Of a stretch of DNA of 33,142 bases, positions 1 to 6,903 are shown piece after piece (position 1 is the first letter of the stretch; the number at the start of each line of letters is the position of its first letter). Location: positions 1 through 33,142 of the forward strand of contig CALEPV010000013.1 of NCBI GenBank assembly GCA_937910905.1. The letters are read 5' to 3'. The notes beneath the pieces are model-generated. The model was not told the DNA's origin, made no database searches, and saw nothing but the letters and a program-made list of their open reading frames with translations. The position numbers and the translations under genes are program-made. Source of the DNA: an uncultured Prevotellaceae bacterium (GTDB lineage Bacteria; Bacteroidota; Bacteroidia; Bacteroidales; Bacteroidaceae).

Positions 1-1446
1 GCGGATGGTCTTTCCGCTGACGAGGCCTCGTGAGCGTTCCTGGTTGAGGCTGGGTATGAGGTTTGCGGTCAAAGTGCCGCTATACTCCATCATCGGTGTG
101 AGCTCCGTGGGCACCTTGTCGGCCGGGCATAGTTGCTCGTCGCGGGTGTTCATCAGCACCGAGTAGCCCAGGTGGTCATATCCGCCGCTGGTGCCGCCCT
201 GACCGCCCTCGTCAATGCCCATGTTGGTGTATGACACCTCGGAGAACGGCATACGCACGCCCTTCACACCCTCGTAGATGCCGATGACTGTACCCCAGTA
301 GGGTCGCATCTGCGCGCCGAGGGCAGGTCCCTCCATCACGTAGGCTCGCGAGTCGGTGTAGTAGTAGCCGCTCTGCCCGTACTGGTAGTTCACCCACGGC
401 AGGCCGTCCACGCTCTGCGTCTGTGCCGCCACGTACTCTATGCCGGCTGCCAAACGGTGGTCCATGTAGGCGAAGAGGTCGTCTCCCTGATTCCATCCCA
501 CCTTTGCAATATCCACGGCCAGTCCTAGTGCCATTGCCGAGTGGCCCGTGTCGCGGCCGCTCTCGTTCATCTGCCCCAGCAGGCCATAGGCTCCTGTCTC
601 CAGCTCGCTCTCGTAGGTGGTCACTACGAGGTTGCCGAGGAACTCTGTCAAGCCATCATTCTTGATGGGGTTGTCCGTGCGCACCTCTGTGAACGTGCCG
701 CACTGGTCGTACTTGTAGTAGGACATGCCTTGGTTGTAGATGAACACGTCGTCGCACAGTATGCCTATCATCGCCACGCACAGCGCATTGCACAGGCCCC
801 AGTTGCTCCAGTAGTGTCCCGGTGCCTGCCACCACTTGCCGGCATTCTCCCACGTGCCGTTGCGGCCGCGCAGGAACCCTATGGCGCTTGGGTACCACAC
901 CTCGCGCATCCACAGCCTGAACGTCTCGAAGTCCTCGCGGCTCCAGCCCTCGTAGTCGCGCATCAGCTCGGCGGCCTGTGCGAACTGGTAGCCGTAGAGC
1001 CCGGCAGCCAGGGCGTAGTTGGAGTCGCCGCCAATGGCCTTGGTGGTGCCTGCCCATGCCATGAGTATACGCACGGCGGCATTGGCACAGGCCTTGTTGT
1101 CCTCCAGCTTCCATCGCAGTGCGTTCTGGTAGGCCATCGTGGCACCACGGCAGGCGTTGATGTAGTTCTCACCGTTGCCGCCGCCGCGGACGATGGTCTC
1201 TGTGGGGTAGGTCTGCACACTGGGCTGGGCATAGGCCGCTGCTTTCAGTTTGGCATAGGCTTGTGTGACCTTGGTGTTGCCGGCGGCTATCTGCGCGCGC
1301 ACCCGGTCGAAGTCGGCCTGGGTATGCAGTCCGCCGGGATGGATGAAGCCACGGTCGGTCTGTGCCATGGCCATGGACAATGGATAATGGCCAATGGACA
1401 ATGTGGTTGCGCACAGGAGCGCGATGGAGAGTAGGAGTCGTTTCAT
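1..1446 (-). CDS. Alginate-lyase-family secreted polysaccharide lyase (C-terminus beyond window)
   Basis: The frame is open from the ATG at 1446 to the window edge (482 codons seen, no stop), so the gene is partial at its 3' end. A signal peptide (MKRLLLSIALLCATTLS...) ends near an A-M-A-Q site, pointing to export. The body has the pattern of the alginate_lyase Pfam family (PF05426): an alpha-helical toroid, with NGTWENAGKW and HYWSNWGLCNALC in the middle and a Tyr-rich segment (GQSGYYYTDS) after it. The family cleaves uronic-acid glycosidic bonds by beta-elimination, but substrates vary (alginate, other uronates) and cannot be read here. It starts 40 bp after the GH43 stop on the same strand, so it is probably co-transcribed as the last visible member of the cluster. 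Oddity: the signal-peptide core is encoded by a short tandem repeat. Sure of the family, not of the substrate. Confidence 0.8.
   Translation of the reverse strand, partial: MKRLLLSIALLCATTLSIGHYPLSMAMAQTDRGFIHPGGLHTQADFDRVRAQIAAGNTKVTQAYAKLKAAAYAQPSVQTYPTETIVRGGGNGENYINACRGATMAYQNALRWKLEDNKACANAAVRILMAWAGTTKAIGGDSNYALAAGLYGYQFAQAAELMRDYEGWSREDFETFRLWMREVWYPSAIGFLRGRNGTWENAGKWWQAPGHYWSNWGLCNALCVAMIGILCDDVFIYNQGMSYYKYDQCGTFTEVRTDNPIKNDGLTEFLGNLVVTTYESELETGAYGLLGQMNESGRDTGHSAMALGLAVDIAKVGWNQGDDLFAYMDHRLAAGIEYVAAQTQSVDGLPWVNYQYGQSGYYYTDSRAYVMEGPALGAQMRPYWGTVIGIYEGVKGVRMPFSEVSYTNMGIDEGGQGGTSGGYDHLGYSVLMNTRDEQLCPADKVPTELTPMMEYSGTLTANLIPSLNQERSRGLVSGKTIR
1371..1403. repeat. Short tandem repeat inside the signal-peptide codons
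   Basis: ATGGACAATG occurs at 1373-1382 and again at 1394-1403, with the related ATGGATAATGG between. On the coding (minus) strand this encodes the LSIGHYPLSM part of the lyase signal peptide. It looks like a low-complexity intergenic-type repeat captured inside a coding sequence. Confidence 0.6.
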
Positions 1447-1486
1447 AATCCGTGATGGTTCATATGTTCTTATTTCCTTGTGTTGC

Positions 1487-3148
1487 TCATTTCTTTCCTA
1501 TGGTTATCCAGTCTGCATCCAGCCATCCGCGGTCGCTCTGGGCAGAATCGCTCTCGGCCACGAAGCCCAGCTTGGCGCCAATCCAGCGGCCTTCGCGCAT
1601 GGTGAAAGCGTCGCCCGCCGGCTTGAAGCGGCGGCCGTCCAGACTGTAGGCGAAGTGGCAGTGTCCATCCTCGACAGCGATGCGCAGCCAGATGTCAAGA
1701 TAGATGGCGGGAGAATAGGGGATGGTGTCGGCGGCGGTGGGCGGTAGGGTGGCGATGACTTCTGCCAGCTCTTGATGCCCCTCGTCGGCACCGATGCAGG
1801 TGCGCCGCTGCACGTCAAAGGCATTGCCGCGCCGCACGACGGCGAGGGCGGAGTAGTCACGTCCCATCATCACCAGGCCGCCCCATTGGCCGTCGGCCTT
1901 TGCCGCCATGCGCACTTTGGCGGTGGCGGTGAAGCGGGGTGCCGTCGGTTTCTGCAGCAGCAGGTTGGGAGCCGTCCACAGATTGCCCTCTGCGGTCTGC
2001 GTGTAGAGGCGCATGCAGCCCTCTGCGGTCAGCATCCCGTAGAGGGGATGATAGTTGGCGTGCCACTGCCATTGCAGCCCCGGCACGCTGCTGTCAAAGT
2101 CATCCGATTCCTGCGGACTCAGCACCTCGGTGGACGTGGACTGTGGCTTGCGGCAGCTGCTGACGGGCTGGCCGCAGCCGTCACCGTCTGGGTCGTTGCC
2201 AATGACGGGCCAGCCGTCTTGCCACACCATCGGTTGCAGATAGACCACGCGTCCGTAGGCTCCCTTGTCATTGAAGTGCAGGAACCAGTCCTCATGGAAA
2301 GGCGTGTGAACCCATGCGCCCTGGTGCGGGCCGTTGATGCCTGTGGTGCCCTGCGCCATCACACGGCGCCACTCATAGGGGCCGTAGGGCGAGCGGGAGC
2401 GCATGGCCAGCTGCCATCCCATGGACACCCCTCCCGCCGGGCAGAATATCCAGTAGTAGCCGTCGTGCAGATAGAACTTCGGTCCTTCCGTGGTGTGATT
2501 CGCCTGTCCGCCGTCAAAGACGATGCGCGGCAGACCTGTGACCCGCGTGCCGTCGGCCGAGAGCTCGCGCACCGTGAGCACCGAGTTGAAGCCAGCCCGC
2601 GAGGCTGCCCAGGCGTTGACAAGATAGCAGCGGCCATCCTGGTCCCAGAGCGGACACGGATCGATCATCCCGCGTCCGGCGATGACGCACACCGGCTCCT
2701 CCCAGGGGCCTGCAGCCCGCTCGGCGCGCACCATGAAGATGCCGCGGTCGGGGTCGCCCCAGTAGATGTAGAAATGTCCGTCGTGGTGGCGGATGGCAGG
2801 TGCCCAGACACCCTTGCCGTGCTGTGGGCGGTCAAAGGCCTCCGAGGGTTCGAGCCGTGGCAGCGCATGGCCGATGATGCGCCAGTTCACCAGGTCGCGG
2901 CTGTGCAGAATCGGCAGTCCCGGCACGCACTGGAACGACGAGGCCGTCAGATAGTAGTCCTCGCCCACGGCGCAGACGTCCGGGTCGCTGTAGTCGGCAT
3001 GGAGCACGGGGTTGCGGTAGGTGCCATCGCCGCGGTCAGGCCGCCAGACCTCCGAGGGGTCTGTCGCCGCTCTGGCAACAGCCATGGCTGCCATCAGCGA
3101 CACCATGCTCAAGAGCAGTTGCCGTTTCATTGTCCCTGTGGTTGACAT
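1487..3148 (-). CDS. Glycoside hydrolase family 43 (beta-xylosidase / alpha-L-arabinofuranosidase type)
   Basis: A secreted GH43 five-bladed beta-propeller with a C-terminal beta-sandwich (xylosidase C-terminal type, roughly residues 355-553). Numbered from the ATG at 3148, the expected inverting catalytic triad is visible: Asp55 in YSDPD (general base), Asp163 in MIDP (pKa modulator) and Glu221 in HTTEGPKFY (general acid). The family removes xylosyl or arabinosyl units from arabinoxylan or arabinan; the exact bond is not readable. A start further upstream would be a TTG inside the -7 promoter box. ATG 3148 has AAGGA about 10 bases upstream. ATG 3130 gives the neatest signal peptide (MKRQLLLSMVSLMAAMAVARA) and is an alternative. 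It has its own promoter, and the alginate-lyase-family gene follows after 40 bp. Confidence 0.9.
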   Translation of the reverse strand: MSTTGTMKRQLLLSMVSLMAAMAVARAATDPSEVWRPDRGDGTYRNPVLHADYSDPDVCAVGEDYYLTASSFQCVPGLPILHSRDLVNWRIIGHALPRLEPSEAFDRPQHGKGVWAPAIRHHDGHFYIYWGDPDRGIFMVRAERAAGPWEEPVCVIAGRGMIDPCPLWDQDGRCYLVNAWAASRAGFNSVLTVRELSADGTRVTGLPRIVFDGGQANHTTEGPKFYLHDGYYWIFCPAGGVSMGWQLAMRSRSPYGPYEWRRVMAQGTTGINGPHQGAWVHTPFHEDWFLHFNDKGAYGRVVYLQPMVWQDGWPVIGNDPDGDGCGQPVSSCRKPQSTSTEVLSPQESDDFDSSVPGLQWQWHANYHPLYGMLTAEGCMRLYTQTAEGNLWTAPNLLLQKPTAPRFTATAKVRMAAKADGQWGGLVMMGRDYSALAVVRRGNAFDVQRRTCIGADEGHQELAEVIATLPPTAADTIPYSPAIYLDIWLRIAVEDGHCHFAYSLDGRRFKPAGDAFTMREGRWIGAKLGFVAESDSAQSDRGWLDADWITIGKK

Positions 3149-3174
3149 TTCCCGTTTTTCCTTGTTTAACGGCT

Positions 3175-3205
3175 GCAAATATAGGCATTTTCTTTTTATC
3201 CCAAA
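3175..3205 (-). promoter_or_regulatory. Bacteroidota-type promoter of the GH43 gene
   Basis: On the minus strand a TTTGGG -33 element (3205-3200) is followed after 18 bp by a TATATTTG -7 element (3183-3176), the TTTG/TAnnTTTG arrangement of Bacteroidota sigma-ABfr promoters. The start codon lies about 27 bp beyond the -7 box. The -33 element coincides with the outer end of the inverted repeat at 3200-3216. Confidence 0.7.
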
Positions 3206-3393
3206 TCGGTCATTAGGATTTATGTCAGATTGGTATTTGTTTCGAGCAGATTGGCTGCATCACTGGCGAAGGCGTAGCGGGCTACGTCAAGACAGGGATG
3301 TGGACAAGATGCCGAAAGAAATGCTGATATGGCATGAATAGACTTATAATAGGCGATATTATAACGAATAGTTGGTCTAATGACCGATTTGGG
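3200..3393. repeat. Dispersed non-coding element bounded by 17-bp perfect inverted repeats (copy 1)
   Basis: CCCAAATCGGTCATTAG at 3200-3216 is the exact reverse complement of 3377-3393, enclosing a 194-bp segment with no convincing gene. Its centre holds the palindrome CGTAGCGGGCTACG (3273-3286), preceded by TCAC..GAAGG and followed by a TGGAcAAGAtGCCgAAA stretch. The same centre and flanks occur in opposite orientation at 16826-16970. This fits a small non-autonomous repeat (MITE- or REP-like). No transposase is in the window. Confidence 0.65.
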
Positions 3394-3556
3394 TTTATAT
3401 ATCGTTGCTTTTCTCGTGAAAATGTGTGCCCACTCCGTGCAAAAGTGCCATTTTTGCCACCGCGTGCATCAGATGGTCTGTCGTCATGCCCTCTACCCCA
3501 CCCTCCTTGCCCGCGCGTGTCGGGGCATCGCCAATGGCAGACAGACAGATCTAAAA

Positions 3557-3645
3557 CACCCTGGGCGCAACGACTTTCACGCCCAGGGTGGAATCATTTC
3601 GCGCCCAGGGTAAAAGACCCGTTTACCCTAGGGTATGCTGGAGGT
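3557..3645. repeat. Palindrome array A: four CCC(A/T/TA)GGG cores at about 22-bp spacing
   Basis: Cores CCCTGGG (centre 3562), CCCAGGG (3585), CCCAGGG (3607) and CCCTAGGG (3629.5) follow each other at 22-23 bp. The first two units form an 11-bp perfect inverted repeat (3557-3567 with 3580-3590), so a transcript could fold. It ends 13 bp from the GH127 stop codon, so it may act as a 3' end or terminator structure, or as a set of protein-binding sites. The rest of 3394-3556 shows nothing I can name. Confidence 0.65.
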
Positions 3646-3658
3646 GATGGCCGGCCCC

Positions 3659-6600
3659 CTACCAAATGTACTTGTGTCCGCCCTGAATGTAAACCCCTCT
3701 GCGCGGATGATGGGTACGCAGCCCCTGCAGGGTGTAGAGGGCTGAGGCAGAGGCGGCGGCAGAGACGGGTGCGATGCGTGTCTGCAGCAGGTAGTCGTCT
3801 GTGCTGGTGGCAAAGTTGATGTCGTGGATTTCACAGGCGCCGGTGGCCGTGGAGGCGGTGAGGCCGAAGATGGTCTGTCCCATGCAGACGCTGGGGCGGT
3901 CGCCGTAGAAGTTGTCATAGAGCCCGCTGGTGGCCATGTTCCAGGCGATGACGGTCTGCATGTCGCCGCCCACGTCAACGAGCTTACTCACTACAGGCAC
4001 CACCTGCGAGGCGCGGTTGATGCCGTTCAGCCACCACAGGTAGGATGCACCCGCAGCTGTGCTGAGGCCCTTGCCGCGCACCACGAGGAACGTCTGTGCG
4101 GTATCTATCTCGTAGTCGAGGTTCTCGTAATTGAGCATCAGGGCTATGTTGTTGGTGCCCCGGCTCTGCGCCTTGATCACGTTGCGCTCGGTGTCGTAGG
4201 TGATGCTGGAGGCAGGGATGCGGTTTGGGTCACCCGTAATCCAGTCGGTGGCGCAGAACACATAGTCGTTGGCCTTTGGGTCATAGTCCTTCATCAGGCG
4301 CAGGTAGAAGAGGCCAGGGTTGGCTGTGCCGCCTGTGGCAGCAAGGCGTACCGTGAACTGTGTTTTAACTTGTCCGCCGGCATCGTGCACCAGCTCGGCA
4401 GGTATGGGGTACTCGATGTTGTAAAAGCCATTGTCGGTCTTGCGCACCGACTCTGGTATGGTGATGTTGGCTATCTGCTGTCCGTCGACGAGCAGAGTGG
4501 CCTTGCGGCCCTTGTCGGCCACGGTGAAGCGGCACAGTATGGCCAGTCCCTCATCCTCGCCGTTGGGGTTGAACAGCGTGTATTGCACGTATCCTCCTGC
4601 CTTGGCGTCGCGGTAGTTCTCGCCGTTGTAGCTGCCCTTGGTGGAGTTGGCCGAGTAGTTGTACTCGTGGCCTGCCTCGCTCTGCTGCTCGCCAGGAGCC
4701 ACGAAGTCCAGTGTGCGGGCCGATAGAGCCTCGTTTGCTGCCTCGGTCTGTGCCATCGAGCTGTTGGCAAAGCCCTCGGCTGTCTGCTGATACCAGTAGC
4801 AGGAGTAGCGGGCGTGGTGTATCTGGTAGAAGGGTTGCAGCGTCAGAGTGGTCCATTTGTAGCTGCCCACCTCAGGGCGGCTGGCATCGAGCGTGAAGGT
4901 GAGCTTCGAGAGGTCCTGTGCCTTGATGCGGCCCAGCACGTTTGCGCGCTCACCAATGAGCAGCGGGGCCGACAGCAGGTTCTTGGCCTGTGTCATCGAG
5001 CCTGGTGCATGGTCCATGCGCCCGTCGCCGGCATACTCGTTCTGCAGCGTCTCACCTTCGGCTGGCGATACATTGGCTGCCAGTAGTATCGGGCCGTACT
5101 TGAAGGCTATGTAGTCGGTGTAGTTGGGGCAGGGCTCATAGCGCAACTCCATAGGCAGCGCGACTTCTATCTTGTCGCCCTCTGCCCATGTGCGGGTGAT
5201 GCTGACATAGGAGGCGCTACCCTTCACGGCCGTGTGGACAATGGATTGTCCGTTGACTTGCACCGCGAAGTCCTCTCCTGCCCATGCTGGGTGGCGCACG
5301 GCTATGGTGTAGGTACCAGCCTTTCCTACGGTGAGTGTCGTCTTAGGCTCAAATGGGAAGGCTGTCTCCTGGGTTACGATGAAATCGTCGCTCTCCAGCT
5401 TCGATGCAGTAAAAAGGTTCACGTAGAGGGTCTCGGTGCCATCGTGGGTGAAGATGAAGTGCCCGTACTTCGAGTGGTTCTCCATGCCGGTACCCACGCA
5501 GCACCACATACCCTGGTTCACCTGCGAATAGATGCGGTAGGCCTGCGGGCGCAGGGTGGTGAAATAGACGTAGCCACCCGTCACCGGGTCCTGAGTCGAG
5601 AGGATGTGATTCCACATGGCCTGCTCGTAGAAGTCGGCATACTTGGCATCGCCTGTGCGGTCGCTCATCATCTCCGACAGCTTCAGCATGTTGTTGGTGT
5701 TGCACGACTCCGGCCCATCCAGATTGTCTATGTAGCGGTTCGAGTTGGCAGCAGCGAGGAAATGCTCAGCCACCGAGTTGCCGCCTATGCACACGGTGCG
5801 GTTCTGCGCCACATCAGCCCAAAAGTTCTCGGCGGCGGTGAGGTAAGGGTTCAGCCCACCCCCAGCCCCTCCCTGGGGAGGGGAACTTGTTTCTGCCTGC
5901 GCTCCGCCTGTCTGCTCTCCCCTCCCCAGGGAGGGGATGGGGGTGGGTTCCTCCCCGATACGCTCCATACCTATATACTTCGGCACCTGCGTGTTGGCGT
6001 GCATGTTGTTCAGGAAGGAGGTGCTGAGGGTCTGCATACCGTCCAGCATCGTCTTGTGGGTGTAGCGTTTGGCAGCAGTGAGGTATTTCTCGTCGCCAAA
6101 CAGCTGGTAGGCATCCAGCAGCGACTCGTTCATGCCGCCATGCTCGCAGTTCAGGAAGCCCTGCAGGTCTGCCTCGCTCACCTTGGCTATCACGTTCACG
6201 CTCCAGTCGGCCAACTTGCGCAGCACCTCGCGGGCATCCTCGTTGCCGCCGTAGATGTAGGCATCGCGCAAGCCGGCCAGTATCTTGTGCTGGCAGTAGA
6301 ACGGTACCCAACCCCAGTTGCCGCCTATGGTTGCCGTATTGCCCTGGTAGAGGTCCTTCCACGACTGGTTGATGGGCTGACCGCCGATGAAGCCGTAGAG
6401 CCCCTCGGCGTTGCTGTCGTAGGCACTCTGGCAGTCCTTCATCACGCTTACCATATAATTCAGTCGCTCCTTGAGCTGCGCCTTCGTCTGCTCATCGTGG
6501 CAGGCGGCGTAGGCCAGCGAGAGGGCTGTCAGGTAGTGACCGCCCACGTGCCCGTCCAGGTTGAAGTTGCCGCTACCCCAGTTCGGAAACGATGGGTGCC

Positions 6601-6868
6601 GCTGCTCCCACTGGTAGTACGGGCTGGCAGTGTTAGTAGTTGCGCCGAGGCCCGATTGCCGCACGTAGGGCGTCAGTAGTCGGTCCACATCGTACTGCAT
6701 CAGCGTACGGAAGTTCAGCTCCATAGCTGTCTTCATCGGTCCATCGAGCAACGTAACCTGTTCCAAGTCGAAGTGCTTGGGATAGAGCTCACTCTGAGCG
6801 CGCAACTGTGCCGAACCTAGCCAGCACATTGCCATAATAACAAACAATAGCTTCTTCATATAGTTCAT
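3659..6868 (-). CDS. GH127-family (DUF1680) beta-L-arabinofuranosidase-like secreted enzyme, multidomain
   Basis: 1069 residues, longer than minimal GH127 enzymes because of C-terminal beta-rich modules. A signal peptide (MKKLLFVIMAMCWLGS..., also possible from Met4 at 6859) is followed by the family opening LLDGPMKTAMELN...QYDVDRLL and an (alpha/alpha)6 domain with SGNFNLDGHVGGHYL. By comparison with the HypBA1 prototype, the zinc/thiolate site is Glu387-Ser-Cys389 plus Cys456-Cys457 in WCCVGTGMENH, with Glu368 the likely acid/base. The C-terminus (LQGLRTHHPRRGVYI...) resembles the degenerate sorting-tail motif common on Bacteroidales exported enzymes. Oddity: residues 308-338 are a 93-bp palindromic repeat inserted in frame between GMERIGEE and the YLTAAENFW helix. 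It lies 35 bp downstream of GH30. Members release beta-linked arabinofuranose, and related families act on other sugars. Confidence 0.88.
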   Translation of the reverse strand: MNYMKKLLFVIMAMCWLGSAQLRAQSELYPKHFDLEQVTLLDGPMKTAMELNFRTLMQYDVDRLLTPYVRQSGLGATTNTASPYYQWEQRHPSFPNWGSGNFNLDGHVGGHYLTALSLAYAACHDEQTKAQLKERLNYMVSVMKDCQSAYDSNAEGLYGFIGGQPINQSWKDLYQGNTATIGGNWGWVPFYCQHKILAGLRDAYIYGGNEDAREVLRKLADWSVNVIAKVSEADLQGFLNCEHGGMNESLLDAYQLFGDEKYLTAAKRYTHKTMLDGMQTLSTSFLNNMHANTQVPKYIGMERIGEEPTPIPSLGRGEQTGGAQAETSSPPQGGAGGGLNPYLTAAENFWADVAQNRTVCIGGNSVAEHFLAAANSNRYIDNLDGPESCNTNNMLKLSEMMSDRTGDAKYADFYEQAMWNHILSTQDPVTGGYVYFTTLRPQAYRIYSQVNQGMWCCVGTGMENHSKYGHFIFTHDGTETLYVNLFTASKLESDDFIVTQETAFPFEPKTTLTVGKAGTYTIAVRHPAWAGEDFAVQVNGQSIVHTAVKGSASYVSITRTWAEGDKIEVALPMELRYEPCPNYTDYIAFKYGPILLAANVSPAEGETLQNEYAGDGRMDHAPGSMTQAKNLLSAPLLIGERANVLGRIKAQDLSKLTFTLDASRPEVGSYKWTTLTLQPFYQIHHARYSCYWYQQTAEGFANSSMAQTEAANEALSARTLDFVAPGEQQSEAGHEYNYSANSTKGSYNGENYRDAKAGGYVQYTLFNPNGEDEGLAILCRFTVADKGRKATLLVDGQQIANITIPESVRKTDNGFYNIEYPIPAELVHDAGGQVKTQFTVRLAATGGTANPGLFYLRLMKDYDPKANDYVFCATDWITGDPNRIPASSITYDTERNVIKAQSRGTNNIALMLNYENLDYEIDTAQTFLVVRGKGLSTAAGASYLWWLNGINRASQVVPVVSKLVDVGGDMQTVIAWNMATSGLYDNFYGDRPSVCMGQTIFGLTASTATGACEIHDINFATSTDDYLLQTRIAPVSAAASASALYTLQGLRTHHPRRGVYIQGGHKYIW
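5855..5947. repeat. 93-bp palindromic element inserted in frame in the GH127 gene
   Basis: The arms 5855-5884 and 5918-5947 are 30 bp long and complementary at 29 positions. Each arm contains the smaller self-complementary core CCCTCCCTGGGGAGGGG. The element is exactly 31 codons (308-338) and encodes a Pro/Gly-rich, low-complexity stretch foreign to the conserved fold around it. Confidence 0.85.
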
Positions 6869-6884
6869 AATGCATAATTCAGAC

Positions 6885-6903
6885 TCCCCCTAACTCCCCC
6901 TTC
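6885..6903. repeat. C-rich half-repeat between GH30 and GH127
   Basis: ACTCCCCCTAACTCCCCC fills the short gap between the GH30 stop and the GH127 start. It resembles one arm of the C/G-rich palindromes inside both neighbouring genes and may be a solo arm of the same family. Weakly supported. Confidence 0.35.

Noticed and set aside
541..1434. Plus-strand frame opposite the alginate-lyase-family gene
   Set aside because: The minus strand has a signal peptide and family motifs throughout; the plus frame is Val/Ala/His-rich shadow.
1772..3145. Long plus-strand frame (457 codons) opposite GH43
   Set aside because: Antisense shadow of a gene with intact catalytic residues; no promoter and no recognisable domain.
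3200..3393. Insertion sequence with transposase
   Set aside because: 194 bp is too short and no frame encodes a transposase-like protein; only a non-autonomous element is supported.
5234..6679. Long plus-strand frame (481 codons) opposite GH127
   Set aside because: Antisense shadow caused by GC-rich codon use; low-complexity content, and it also reads through the palindromic element.
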